Assembly: GCA_002007465.1 (NCBI GenBank) | Contig: LNAC01000137.1 | Location: forward strand, 2,460,556 to 2,524,555 | Length of the DNA stretch: 64,000 nt | Reading direction: 5' to 3' | DNA from: Ailurus styani | Taxonomy: Eukaryota; Chordata; Mammalia; Carnivora; Ailuridae | Shown: piece by piece, positions 53,324 through 63,779 of the stretch | How the letters are laid out: every line of letters begins with the position of its first letter | How positions within the stretch are numbered: the stretch's first letter is position 1 | Program-made: the position numbers and the translations under genes | The notes under the pieces: generated by a model | What the model saw: the letters and a program-made list of their open reading frames with translations, nothing else | What the model was told of the DNA's origin: nothing | The model's database searches: none

Positions 53324-53802
53324 CAGTAGTCCTCCCTTACCCATGGGGAATATATTCCAAGACCCCCACGGGATGCCTGAAATCACAGATAGTACTGAAC
53401 CTTATATCCATTATGGTTTTTCCTGTACACACACACAGCTATGATAAAGTCTAATTTATAAATTGAGCACAGTACAAAGATTAGTGACAATAACTAATAA
53501 TAAAATAGAACAGTTATAACAATGCGCTGTAATAAAAGTTATACGAAGGTGGTCTCTCTCTTAAAATATTTTATTGTACTGTACTCACCTTTCTTCTTCC
53601 CGCGATGATGTGAGATGATAAAATGCTTACTTGATGAATGAGGTCAGGTGAGTGATGTAAGCGTGACGTAAGCACGATGTTACGTCAGGCTCTCACTGAC
53701 CTGACGATACCTCAGACGGAAGATCATCTGTTTCTGCCCTGCAGTTGACTGTGGGTAACAGAAACGAGGGAAAGCAAGATCATGAACGATGGGGGACTAC
53801 TG
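53324..53802 (+). mobile_element. Tigger/pogo-type non-autonomous DNA transposon
   Basis: Left end CAGTAGTCCTCCC and right end GGGGGACTACTG are inverted repeats. TA precedes the left end. Internal text CATGGGGAATATATTCCAAG, ACCCCCACGGGATGCCTGAA is typical of the Tigger-related group. At about 479 bp there is no room for a transposase. It contains an inverted pair of TGACGTAA motifs (53664-53687). Confidence 0.8.
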
Positions 53803-54875
53803 TCCTTTTCCTAAGATTAAACTTGAGTTTACTTGGGGACTGATCAAAGACGGAAATAATTTTGATGTTAAGAATATCTGGATACTAGGTGGGAATAGGA
53901 ATGTCACAGGGGGACACTTTTGGCTACCAGAGCATCATCTGAAACAGTCTGAAGGGAGTGTCTTTGATCAGCAGAGGGAGAAAACCAGGTATGTAGAGGG
54001 GATGTTATATAAGGGGCATGACAGGTAGATAGGAAAAAAGCACCATGGAAGAGAAAGGAGTACCAATCCAAATGTCACAATTTACCCAGACGGTCTCTGT
54101 TGTCTGTTCTGAAAGTCTTAAAGGCATGGCTATTCTCAGGTTGTACTCCCCCCCGCTTCCCCCCACTAGCAGCCTGGGAGCAGCTCCCTATTTTCTGTCA
54201 CTTGGAATGGCTGGATTGACACAGACGCAGAGTAGGTTGTGATGTGAAATGAGAACAGACCCTCATCTAAAGGATCTCTCCTTAAAAGCCTAAAATTCCA
54301 CTAACCCAGAGGACTCTGTATTAGCAGGCAGACTTTTACTGTAGTTGTAACTTGTCATAGTTGTTACATGGCTCCGCATGACTGAACACCCCACTTTTAT
54401 GAGGTGTGCACAGTTTCTTCTGGGTTATCCTTGCATATGTCTTCATATATTCCACTATGGCACATGACCTCAGAAGATAGGGAGGGCAATTTACTAACAG
54501 GAATCAGGCAGTCAATATTGAATATGGAGGGACTGGCTATTTCCCTAGTTTAGCTATAAAGGAAGGAAAGAAGGAATTTGGGAACAGATCGGGGAATTCC
54601 TATTTTGGGACAGTCAATTTGATGAATCAGATGGGATGACTGAGACAAGAGGACTGGGTTTGTATGGCCTTGGTAAGGAATGAAAGCTGCCTGGGTCTCT
54701 GTTCTCACTTAACCGAAATCTCAATTTCCTCATCTGTAAAAGGAGCTGGGACGTGACAAGCTTGGATGACTCTTCTCCGTGTACCATTTTAGAGGATTGT
54801 AAAGTTCTACTTTCCTTTCAGAGCTTAATGTTTGTTATATCCATGATTTGATGCTGAGCCCTGTCAGGAATACAA
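53803..54875. other. Unique DNA with a possible MIR trace
   Basis: CTCAATTTCCTCATCTGTAA (54719-54738) is MIR-like. An open frame at 53789-54028 begins in the transposon end, so it is not called. Confidence 0.5.
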
Positions 54876-54973
54876 TTTTTTTTTTTAAAGTAGGCTTCAC
54901 GAACAACATGGGGTTTGAACTCAAGACCCCAGTTAAGAGTAGCATGCTCTATTGACTGAGCCAGCCAGGAGCC
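54876..54973 (-). mobile_element. Short CAN-SINE
   Basis: TTTTTTTTTAAAGTAGGCTT, ACATGGGGTTTGAACTCAAG and GACTGAGCCAGCCAGGAGCC. Confidence 0.87.
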
Positions 54974-55057
54974 ATAAGAACACATTCTTTAATTTAAACT
55001 CTTTCCAAGGGCGATTATAATCTCCTTTATGACTACACATTTTATAAAAACATTCTT

Positions 55058-55710
55058 AAACAGTATGGAGGTTCTTCAAAAAGTTGAAAATAAAGCTACC
55101 CTATGACCTAGCAATTGCACTACTGGGTATTTACCCCAAAGATACCAATGTAGTGATCCGAAGGAGCACCTGCACCCTAATGTTTATAGCAGCAATGTCC
55201 ATGATAGCCAAACTATGGAAAGAGCCCAAATACCCATCGACGGATGAATAGATAAAGAAGATGTGGTATATATACCCAATGGAATATTATGCAGTCATCA
55301 AAAATGAAACCTTGCCTTTTGCAATAATGTGGATGGAACTAAAGGGTATTACGCTGAGCAAAATAAGTGAATCAGAGAAAGATGATTATCATATAATCTC
55401 ACTGATATGTGGCATTTGAGAACAAGGCAAAGGATCATAGAGGAAGAGAGGAAAAAATGAACCAAGAGGAAACCAGAGAGGGAGACAAACCATAAATGAC
55501 TCTTAATCTCAGGAAACAAACTGAGGGTTGCTGGAATGGAAGGGGCAGGGAGGGATGGGGTGGCTGGGTGATGGACATTGGGGAGGGTTTGTATTGTGGT
55601 GAGCGCTGTGTATTGTGTAAGACTGATGAATCACAGACCTGTATCCCTGAAACAAATAATATATTATATGTTAATAATAATAATTTAAAATGGTAAAAAA
55701 AAGTAAAAAA
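55058..55710 (+). mobile_element. Young carnivore L1, 5'-truncated 3' end
   Basis: It starts AACAGTATGGAGGTTCTTCA, the last part of ORF2, then GCACTACTGGGTATTTACCC, AATGGAATATTATGCAGTCA, GGCATTTGAGAACAAGGCAA, the 3' UTR GGTGATGGACATTGGGGAGG and GTATCCCTGAAACAAATAAT, and an A-rich tail. About 650 bp, less diverged than the other L1 pieces. Confidence 0.92.
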
Positions 55711-55749
55711 TATTTTCAAGAATGTATTTCATGAAAATCTTTGATTTGG

Positions 55750-55940
55750 GGTAGATGCTTAAGGTCACACAGCTAGGGCACAAATCCAGCTCCATTATTT
55801 ATTGTGTAACCTTGGATAAGTTTCTTAATCTCTGTGCTTCAGTTCCTTCAGCTATAAAATGAGAATAGTAACAGTTATCCTTGAGTTATTAAATAAAAAC
55901 AGTGTGTGGCATATGGTAGGACCTAAAAAGTATTTGTGGG
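55750..55940 (+). mobile_element. MIR
   Basis: ATTTATTGTGTAACCTTGGA, TTTCTTAATCTCTGTGCTTC, AGTTCCTTCAGCTATAAAAT and GTGTGTGGCATATGGTAGGA. Confidence 0.82.
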
Positions 55941-55959
55941 ATGCATGACTATCACTTAG

Positions 55960-56289
55960 AAATGGTATGTTCACTCAAAGCTTTTTGGGGGAGGGAACAT
56001 TTGTCCTACTCTGAAGGATAGGTGGGATCTCAATGAGAGAAGGCACTGTGATGACAGAAATGTCACAAGCATGGAGAAGTAAAAGCTATTAATGGCAAGA
56101 GACAAAAGCACACTTTGGTGGGGTCATAGAGCCTATAGGAACATGGGTAAAAAGGTCTTATGGAGTCCAACTGTACTGTGCCTTAATAGCCAAACTAAAA
56201 AATATGAACATTTTTAGTAACTGAAACAGTCTGAAGGTTTTGTGAGCAGGGATCTGTAAAGATCAAAATAAGATGGGTGGACTAAGGCA
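55960..56289. other. Weakly L2-like or unclassified DNA
   Basis: GTCACAAGCATGGAGAAGTA and GTGAGCAGGGATCTGTAAAG faintly recall the family at 30695-31590. I would not insist. Confidence 0.3.
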
Positions 56290-56463
56290 CTGGGGTACAA
56301 TGCACAGCACAGGGAATATAGTTAATAATGGTGTAGGAACTTTACATGGTGACAGATGGTAGCTAGATTTATCACTTAGCCATGTATACAAATGTTGAAT
56401 TATTATGTGGTACACCTGAAACTAATTATTGTCTATCAACTACACTTCAATTAAGAAAAAAGA
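56290..56463 (+). mobile_element. L1 3'-terminal fragment
   Basis: GGTACAATGCACAGCACAGG, AATATAGTTAATAATGGTGT, TAGCTAGATTTATCACTTAG, GTACACCTGAAACTAATTAT and A-rich end. Confidence 0.83.
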
Positions 56464-57080
56464 AAACAAGGTGTATGATTTATTTTACCTGCCCGTTTTG
56501 CATTGCCTTGGTTTAAACCTTTTTTCTTAATATAAAACCTATGTTAGACCAATATATTCCATTGCAAGTACATTTAACTTCCAAGAATGAAATTCAGAAG
56601 CTCTGGAGCGAGAGAGCAAGGTAAACAGTGTGGGTGCTGGCAGTCCTTTTCACTCCATGAGCTGGTGCCTGTGGGCAACGGATTCAATCAGACCTGAAAG
56701 AGAGCCTTGCATTTTGGCAAAACCCATGGAAATAATGTGTCAAGGATTAGAAGGATTCTCCAACCATGGAGACATCATTTAGGTCGCATATGAGTGGGTG
56801 TGTCAGTGTTTTTATCATCTTGGAAGAAGAAATTAAAGATTTAAGAAAGCTTTAGAAAAACTTTAACAAAGGGAGTGTTTGCTAGATTCCATCTTAAGAA
56901 GAGGATGAAACTGCAAAAGGCAACAAGTTGTTATCTTCATAAAATTTCTGAAGTGCTCTATGAGGTAGAACATGTGAAAAATTGACTTCATGACTAACTA
57001 CGAGGAGCAGACCATTTAGATGGACATATTATTTGTACAAGGTTATATACACAATACACTGCGCACTGTACTTTATGAAC
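56464..57080. other. Unique DNA
   Basis: No gene or repeat was recognised. Confidence 0.5.
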
Positions 57081-57096
57081 AATTTGGACAACTTTT

Positions 57097-57298
57097 TTTA
57101 AAGATTTTATTTATTTATTTATTTGACACAGAGAGAGAGATTACAAGTAGGCAGAGAGGCAGGCAGAGAGACAGGGAGAGGAGGAAGCAGGCTCCCTGCT
57201 GAGCAGGGAGCCCGATGTGGGGCTCGATCCCAGGACGCTGAGATCATGACCTGAGCTGAAAGCAGAGGCTTTAACCCACTGAGCCACCCAGGCGCCCC
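57097..57298 (-). mobile_element. Young CAN-SINE
   Basis: A full minus-strand copy. Flanks AATTTGGACAACTTTT (57081) and AATTTGGATAATTTTT (57299) are a 16-bp TSD with two differences. Confidence 0.96.
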
Positions 57299-57435
57299 AA
57301 TTTGGATAATTTTTAAGGATGAATTTTACTATATGAGATTTTTGCTTTTTGCTGACTGTATACTGAACTCAGATTCAGACAAGATTTGTGAACTTCCCAG
57401 ATTAAGATGAGATTATATTTATCTGTTTGAATTTA

Positions 57436-57697
57436 TTATTTATTTTAAAAACTGTGTTTTTTTTTTTTTTAAAGATTTTATTTATTCATTTGACACACAG
57501 AGAGAGATTACAAGTAGGCAGAGAGGCAGGCAGAGAGAGAGGAGAGAGGAGGAACCAGGCTCCCCGCTGAGCAGAGAGCCCGATGTGGGCCTCGATCCCA
57601 GGACCCTGGGATCATGACCTGAGCCGAAGGCAGAGGCTTTAACCCACTGAGCCACCCAGGCGCCCTATATTTTATTTTTTAAAAAGATTGTATTCAG

Positions 57698-57737
<40 letters not shown>

Positions 57738-57885
57738 ACGAGTGGCGGGAGCAGGGAGGGAGAAAGAAGGACAAGCAGACTCTTGGCTCAGCAGGGAGCT
57801 CAACTCAGGACTCTATCCCAGGACTCCGAGATCAGGACCTGAGCGGAAGTCAGCCACTTAACTCACTGAGCCACCCCGATGCCCC
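57436..57885 (-). mobile_element. CAN-SINE with a second SINE nested in its tail
   Basis: The outer SINE body lies at 57672-57885 and includes about 17 GA units (57699-57733). A perfect 16-bp TSD, TATCTGTTTGAATTTA (57420-57435 and 57886-57901), brackets both SINEs, so the young SINE at 57458-57664 inserted later into the A-tail of the outer one. Confidence 0.94.
57458..57664 (-). mobile_element. Young CAN-SINE, nested
   Basis: A full minus-strand copy ending CCACCCAGGCGCCC, inside the tail of the outer SINE. Confidence 0.96.
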
Positions 57886-57901
57886 TATCTGTTTGAATTT
57901 A

Positions 57902-58640
57902 GCAGGAAGAGTTTCTTTTTTTCAAGGAAGAGAAACAGATTTTTGGGCTGCAAGGAGTTGCCTGAGTGGGGCTCTCAGCTATGCAAATATAGGTAGGGGA
58001 CACTCCTGTATGTTTTTTCCATTCCAGCTGCCCCTCCCTGAGGCCCAGGTATACAAACCTGATCTCTAGCAGCAGGTAAATTATTTGCATAAGGCCAGGA
58101 CGTTTGGGAGAGAATAAACAGCAGAAGCCCGATGCCCGCCTATCCCTCCTTGCTGGACCTCTCCTGCCTCAGACTTGTAGTTAGAGAGCTCTTTTAGGCT
58201 GACGAGATCCTCCTCACACCTTCCCAAACCCTCAATGGCAGAAAATGATACCTAGGGTCTGGAGGAAAACAACAATAAGCCCCTAACTTGAGGAAGGAGA
58301 GTGTGCATTGATGTCCCAGCTCTGTGACAAATTCCAAGGTTTTTCTCTGGAGAAGTGTCGGTCAGCATCACCTGCCAAGGTTGTGGAAGGGCCATTTCGC
58401 TCTCTTGACACCTACATGTGGTACAGTGAGGAACGAGGGCAGCGATGAACACAAGGTAAGTGCAAGGAGAACTGGCCTTCTTTGGAAGGAGTAATTTTTG
58501 GAGTTGGGGGTTGGGAAAAGAACTGAGAGAGAGAGAGATCTTAGATTTCATGTCTGGGTGATTTCAAGCAATTGCGACTGAAGTATGAGTTTATGGAGAG
58601 TTAAATGCTGCTCACACAGAAAATTCATTCTTTCATTTTA
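57902..58640. other. Unique DNA
   Basis: No repeat was recognised. An antisense open frame (58252-58551, 99 codons) has no domain. The stretch is modestly GC-rich. Confidence 0.5.
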
Positions 58641-58781
58641 CAAATGCAAGTTGATTCTTGAACAACATGGGTTTCAACTGCACGGGTCCACTTGTATGTG
58701 GATTTTTCTCAATAAATACAGTATAGTACTATGAATGTATTGCTCTTTTTTGTGATTTTCCTTTTTTCAAATTAAATTTTG

Positions 58782-58965
58782 GGGTGCCTGGGTGGCTCAG
58801 TTGGTTAAGCATCTGCCTTCGGCTCAGGTCATGATCCCAGTGTTCTGGGATCAAGTCCCACATCAGGCTCCCGGCTCAGTGGGGAGTCTGCCTCTCCCTC
58901 TGCCCCTCCCCCCTGCTCATGCTCTCTTGTGCTTTCTCTCTCTCAAATAAATAAAATCTTTAAAA
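58782..58965 (+). mobile_element. CAN-SINE, nested
   Basis: GGGGTGCCTGGGTGGCTCAG to CAAATAAATAAAATCTTT and A-rich tail. Confidence 0.95.
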
Positions 58966-58981
58966 AAATTAATTATTTTTA

Positions 58982-59171
58982 GGGCGCCTGGGTGGCTCAG
59001 TGGGTTAAAGCCTCTGCTTTCGGCCCAGGTCATGATCTCAGGGTCCTGGGATCGAGGCCCGCATCGGGCTCTCTGCTTGGCAGGGAGCCTGCTTCCCCCT
59101 CTCTCTCTCTGCCTGCCTCTCTGCCTCCTTGTGATCTCTCTCCCGCTGTGAAATAAATAAATAAAATCTTA
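58982..59171 (+). mobile_element. Young CAN-SINE, nested
   Basis: A full plus-strand copy. AATTAATTATTTTTA plus preceding A residues occurs on both sides (58962-58981 and 59172-59191). Confidence 0.96.
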
Positions 59172-59514
59172 AAAAAAATTAATTATTTTTAAAGAACTCA
59201 TCTCTATACCCAATGTGGGGCTCAAACTCATGACTCTGAGATCAAGAGTCATTTGCTTTCCCAACTGAGCCAGCCAGGCACCCCTGTGATTTTCTTAACA
59301 TCTTCTTTTTTCTAGCTTACTTTCTTTAAAGACTATACTATGTAATATGCATAACATACAAAATGTGTGTTCATCGAGTATGTTATCAGTAAGGCTTCTG
59401 GTCAATAGTAGGCTATTAGTAGTTAAGTTTTGGGGGACTTAAAAGTTATATGCAGAATTTTGACTGCAGGTTGTGGGGGGTCTGCACTCCTAACCCTGGA
59501 GTTGTTCAAGGTAT

Positions 59515-60120
59515 TTATTTAGTTCCTTTGTATGCCAGGTATGTGATCTACCCTCTGGGGATAGAGCAGCTAACAAAACAGACCAAAAATTCTGCTGCCA
59601 GGGAGCTTACCTTTGTGGGGAGGTGGTGAGGAGACAACCAAAAAGTCCATACCATAGTACCTTTGATGATGGTAAGCCCTAAGAATAAAAATAAAAACAG
59701 GGAGTTTGGGGCACCTGGCTGGCTCAGTCGGAAGAGCATGTGGCTCCTGATCTCGGGGTCACGAAATTGACCCCCATGTTGGATGTAGAGATAACTAATA
59801 AATAAATAAATAAACTTAAAAAAACAAAACAAAACCCAGGGCATTTACGTGTACGTGTAGGTGGTTATCGCTGAGGAAGTTGTCATTAAGAAGGTTAACA
59901 TTTGGGTAAACCACCTGAGGAGGAAGAGTGACTGACTGAAGTCTTTGAGGAAGAGTATACAGCAAGGTCTCAAAAACTAGGATGGATGTTCCTTGTGAAC
60001 CAGTTCTATGTAAGATCTTATAGTCCATTTTAGGTCTGTTGTCAGGTTTTTAGCTTTTATTCTGAATGAAATTGGAAATTATTGGAAGGAACACTTAAAC
60101 AATACAGAAAAGTGCAAAGC
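59515..60120 (+). repeat. L2-like ancient repeat
   Basis: TTTAGTTCCTTTGTATGCCA, CTGGGGATAGAGCAGCTAAC, GGGAGCTTACCTTTGTGGGG and AGCTTTTATTCTGAATGAAA. Same family as 30695-31590. A short SINE (59709-59833) is inserted. Confidence 0.6.
59709..59833 (+). mobile_element. Short CAN-SINE
   Basis: GGGGCACCTGGCTGGCTCAG, TGATCTCGGGGTCACGAAAT, GGATGTAGAGATAACTAATA and AAATAAATAAATAAAC. Confidence 0.92.
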
Positions 60121-60348
60121 AGACAAACCACTCCTATCTCCAAAGCCAATGGCTTTTTTGATCATGTCGTGTCCCTCCTTAAATCCTTCAGTAGCTTCTG
60201 TTGCAGGTAGAATAAGGTCGTAAATCCCAACCTGGCCTTTGTTTCTTTCTCTACCTTCATCTGCTTGGATTTATCCTCTCACTTGAAAGACCTGCGGATC
60301 CCCTTACCCAAGAATTTAACACTGCCACTGGATGCAAACAGCAAGAGG

Positions 60349-60354
60349 TTTATT
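60349..60354 (-). terminator. LTR polyadenylation signal
   Basis: AATAAA on the minus strand within the R/U5 part of the solo LTR. Confidence 0.75.
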
Positions 60355-60425
60355 TCCACGCAGGTACCGGCGGGTGGTCGGCAGCTCCAGCTAACCGAGC
60401 ACACCGACCGGAGAGAAACAGGGTC

Positions 60426-60432
60426 TTATATA
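60426..60432 (-). promoter_or_regulatory. LTR TATA box
   Basis: TATATAA on the minus strand, preceded by three CCAAT boxes and followed (towards lower coordinates) by AATAAA about 75 bases downstream. This is the normal LTR promoter layout. Transcription, if any, would run leftwards into 60.3 kb and below. Confidence 0.75.
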
Positions 60433-61139
60433 GGAAGGCACAAACAAGTTTTGGGTGGGGCGCAACTGATTGGTTGACAATTTGAACTTTGAAAAAGGCA
60501 TACTTGGAGTTTGCTGATTGGTTTTGAGTACCCGCGCGCGCGAAGTGAGAGGCGGGAAGGGGGAACAAGCTGATTGGTTCTGAGGGCCCGCTCGCGCAAG
60601 AGAGGGGAACAAGAAGGGGGAAGGTAGGAAAGCCATCATGGCGTCTCTATTATTTCTATAAGCCAAGCAGTGACAGTAAAGCAAAAGAGCAATTAATATG
60701 CGACTAATAACCCGATTAATAACCTAATTTATACCTAAAAGCCAGCGGTTTACAGAAAAGCAAAAAATAAAGCGGTTAGTTATCCTATCTACCTTCTAGG
60801 GGAAGGGTCTTTCACACTCTGACTAAAAACTGTCTTTCAGTTTCTCAAAATTTCTACTCTCTATTGCCTTTTTCTACATGGCTTTTGTGTACGTCTTTCC
60901 TTTCGTCTGAAGTGTTCTCTGCTTGGGCTACTTTTCACACATCTTTCAGATTTCAGCTTTCATTCACTCATTTAACCTGTGTAGTTGCACACAGTCCCAT
61001 GCTTCAAGGGCCACCATGATGGGTTCAGTCCTCTACTGTTACCATCTTGAAACCCTTCATGATTTTGAACAAGGCACCCCACCTTTTCATTTTTCACTGG
61101 GCCCCAAGTGTGGCTAGTCCTGTTGATCAGCTGCTACTC

Positions 61140-61400
61140 GCCACTGTCTTGGAGTTGGGGGTACAATCGTGCACAAAACCATGTGCCTTCTAATTTTGCA
61201 GAGCTTTCAGGTTGGTGGGAGAGATGGGCATCAATCAAATAAACAGAAAATAAACAACTGAGGAAATGGAAACCGAGAAAAATGCTACCCATGAAGGATG
61301 TGTGGGGACTTAGAGAAGTCAGGAGGTTCTTTCTGAGGAAGTAAGCCCTTAAAGGTTGCGGCCTGGAGAGTGAGAAATGAATGAGGTTTTTTATGGCTTC
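61140..61400 (+). repeat. L2-like ancient repeat fragment
   Basis: GGGGGTACAATCGTGCACAA, GGTGGGAGAGATGGGCATCA, AATAAACAGAAAATAAACAA and GAAGTCAGGAGGTTCTTTCT. Same family as 30695-31590. Confidence 0.55.
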
Positions 61401-61439
61401 CCCACCTTCTCATTTGATTAGGGTCTACCCTCTCATTGC

Positions 61440-61600
61440 AGGCTGTGCTTTTTTTTAATCATGCTTATTAATTTTATAATTGGTTATTTGTATAATAACC
61501 AACTTTCTAGGGAGCGTGTAAACTCACAAGGTGTCTCCCTTTTTCTTGTATCCTCAGAGTATAGCCCAGTATCTGGTACTCAGTATTTAAGTAGTAATTC
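61440..61600 (+). mobile_element. L2 3'-end fragment
   Basis: CTAGGGAGCGTGTAAACTCA, CTTGTATCCTCAGAGTATAG, CCCAGTATCTGGTACTCAGT and TAAGTAGTAATTCTGAATGA match the L2 3' end. Confidence 0.7.
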
Positions 61601-61614
61601 TGAATGAAAAGATT

Positions 61615-61814
61615 CTTTTTTAGAAGATTTTATTTATTTGAGAGAGAGAGGGAGCACAAGTGCGGGGCGGGGGGGATAGGCAGAAGGAGAGGGAGGGAGA
61701 GAAGGCGACTCCCCTCTGAGCAGGGAGCCTGGTACGGGACTCCATCCCAGGACTCTGGGATCATGACCTGAGCTAAAGGCAGAAGCTTAACCGACTGAGC
61801 CACCCAGGTGCTCC
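61615..61814 (-). mobile_element. CAN-SINE with perfect 15-bp TSD
   Basis: A full minus-strand copy with GCGGGGCGGGGGGG in the GA-rich part. CTGAATGAAAAGATT is at 61600-61614 and 61815-61829. Confidence 0.97.
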
Positions 61815-61853
61815 CTGAATGAAAAGATTGAGTTTTTTGGTTATCATCTTTTT

Positions 61854-62050
61854 TAAAAAAAAAGATTTTATGTATTTATTTGACAGAAAGAGAGAGAGAG
61901 CACAAGTAGGCAGAGCGGCAGGCAGAGGGAGAGGGAAAAGCAGACTCTCTGCTGAGCAGGGAGCCTGATGCAGGGCTCAATCCCAGGACCCTGGGAACAT
62001 GACCTGAGCCGAAGGCGGCAGCTTAACCGACCGAGCCACCCAGGTGCCTC
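61854..62050 (-). mobile_element. CAN-SINE with perfect 16-bp TSD
   Basis: A full minus-strand copy. TGGTTATCATCTTTTT is at 61838-61853 and 62051-62066. Confidence 0.97.
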
Positions 62051-62066
62051 TGGTTATCATCTTTTT

Positions 62067-63214
62067 ACACACAATTAACTTTTTCATATACAATTTAGAA
62101 GTCTGTATTTTAAAGAAAGAATGCTGGAAGTTGTCCATTTTTTTTTCCTTACAAACTTCATAAAATGGCTAAGTCAGGAGCTTTGAAAAGCTATTCGGAT
62201 GTTGGCATTCCAAATGGATTGGAGAGGTAAGAGATTGCAAGTAAAGAGATTAAGCTAAAAGACAATAGGTATAAAGTGGAGGAGGACTTGAATTAATAGT
62301 GTTTATTGACTTATTTAGCAGCGTTTACTAAAGACAACTATAAATCAGGCACTGTAAGCAGTGGCAATTCTATTGTTAAAAAAAAAAAAAAGAATCCCCT
62401 CGTGGAACTTATAGTGCAGTGAATACCAATGTCAGGGATAGAAAGGAAAAAAATCCTCCTTTTCAGCTTTTACACAAATGTAGTAATGCCACAAAATAGG
62501 GAGAATTGAAACCTCCTATTAGAAGTGATCCAGAGAAATATTTCACAAAAATTCTGGAAATTTGAAGTTCTGGTGGAATAGTTCCCTTGTTTCACTAAGA
62601 TTTTTTTATTATTGTAACTTTCTCCTGTGAATAGTGTTTTTGTCCTTTTTTGGTTCTTTTAACTATTGCTTTTTTAAAAAATCAAAAGTAACCAAATACT
62701 AAGTAAAAAGGAATGGCTAATATGCTGCTATCTCTCTGAGAGACAGTCATTGTTTTGTTTTTCTATTTTGGAAGCCTTTTCAACTGGTTAGCCTCCCTAA
62801 CTTGAAGAAAACAACTGTCATTCGAAAATACTTCCAACTGCTTCAGGGCATATTATCTTCTCTTTTTAAAAGGAATTCTCAAAAATACTCCTCTCCATTT
62901 GAAAAGCAGCAGGGAATAAATGTGTAGTATTAAATATGCAGCAATTTGCCACTCCCTTTGCCCTGCCCCAGTTACTGCAATAGAAAATGTCTGAGGATAA
63001 ATACATATGTGGTAGAGTCAAACCTCCTAGTGAAGATTACGAAAGGAACAAAGCAAGGACCGACCCTTCCTTAGAGAAAGGTGTTCAGCCCCTCCTCCCC
63101 CATGAAACACCGATTAAGAACAAAAGGAAATAAGTATTTAAAAAAATTAACTCCGAATGATAGGTACTAGAAGGTCAGTTAGTTTCTTAGGGAGAAGGGG
63201 ACAGGGCGTGCAGA
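62067..63214. other. Unique DNA upstream of the CpG island
   Basis: No gene or repeat was recognised in about 1.1 kb. An A-run lies at 62378-62391. Being repeat-poor next to a CpG island, it is a candidate promoter-proximal regulatory region. Confidence 0.5.
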
Positions 63215-63340
63215 CCAGGACTTTGCTGTTTTATCTTGGGCAGGTCACATAAGCTTCTTTGAAGCCCTGTCCTAGCTTACGTGTTTGGACCAAGGATCTC
63301 TAAGTTTCTTTCATCTCTAAAATTCTACGGTTCTATGATT
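63215..63340 (+). mobile_element. MIR-related fragment
   Basis: TTATCTTGGGCAGGTCACAT, TTGGACCAAGGATCTCTAAG, TTTCATCTCTAAAATTCTAC and GGTTCTATGA follow the 3' half of a MIR-family SINE. Confidence 0.6.
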
Positions 63341-63775
63341 ACGTTGAGATGGGCCATTCTGTTGATTTCCTAGTCTCCAGGAGAGAGGTAACTAGTCTCT
63401 GGGAGTGCAAGTAACCTGATGGAGAGTTATCAACGCAGAGGTGGGTATACTTCACACTTACGGGGTTTGGGACCCTACAGATGTGCAAGGCCTTTCCCCG
63501 TTCTTTAACCCGATTTTACAGTTCTCTTGACTCTTTGGGATGGGGGAGCGGGAAGGACCTATTTTAGACCGGGACTGTTCACTTGACCAAGCATTTTCCC
63601 CTTTCCTTATTTTCGGACCCTTAAAAAAACAAAACAAAACAACAAGCCGCCAAGAAAACAGATCCTAAAGGGGTGGAAGGGGAAATTGTGATTACGGCCT
63701 CTCGAAAGGCCTGCAAAATCCTGCTTCCTCATTTCAATCCTTTCTTTAGGGGGGTAGGATCTTTTTTTAAATGTG
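63341..63775. other. Proximal flank of the CpG island
   Basis: Unique, of intermediate GC content. (AAAAC)n-like text lies at 63625-63640. No TATA box was seen in a clear position. Confidence 0.45.
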
Positions 63776-63779
63776 TAGT

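Larger units (their letters stand above)
58761..59284 (-). mobile_element. Short CAN-SINE split by two later SINEs
   Basis: The body is at about 59192-59284 (ATACCCAATGTGGGGCTCAA to CTGAGCCAGCCAGGCACCCC). The TSD TGTGATTTTC is at 58751-58760 and 59285-59294, so its A-tail (T-rich on this strand) starts at 58761 and holds both other SINEs. Confidence 0.88.
58650..59512 (+). mobile_element. Tigger-type DNA transposon, second copy
   Basis: Left end AGTTGATTCTTGAACAAC and right end GTTGTTCAAGGTA are inverted repeats. GGGTTTCAACTGCACGGGTC and AGTAGGCTATTAGTAGTTAA match 39441-39891. Three SINEs are nested in its middle; without them it is about 340 bp. Confidence 0.77.
60284..60814 (-). mobile_element. 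Well-preserved gammaretrovirus-like solo LTR
   Basis: The 531-bp LTR has inverted ends TGAAAGACC...GGTCTTTCA and a perfect 4-bp TSD, CACT (60280-60283 and 60815-60818). Read on the minus strand, U3 starts at 60814. It carries three CCAAT boxes (ATTGG at 60469, 60517 and 60573), a TATATAA box (60426-60432) and AATAAA (60349-60354). About 55 bases of U3 are tandemly repeated (roughly 60513-60569 and 60570-60623), as in gammaretroviral enhancers. CpG-rich GCGCGCGC at 60534-60541 is intact, which argues for youth. No viral genes remain; short open frames across it are incidental. Confidence 0.92.
60155..60990 (+). mobile_element. LINE-2 fragment, split by a solo LTR
   Basis: AATCCTTCAGTAGCTTCTGT, AGAATAAGGTCGTAAATCCC, CTGAAGTGTTCTCTGCTTGG and CATCTTTCAGATTTCAGCTT follow L2 3'-region order on either side of the LTR at 60284-60814. 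Confidence 0.65.

Noticed and set aside
53789..54028. 79-codon ATG-started frame
   Set aside because: Its start lies in the terminal inverted repeat of a DNA transposon, and no protein family is recognisable.
60265..60684. Open frames of 70-97 codons on both strands in a GC-rich stretch
   Set aside because: They lie entirely in the solo LTR and arise from its high GC content.
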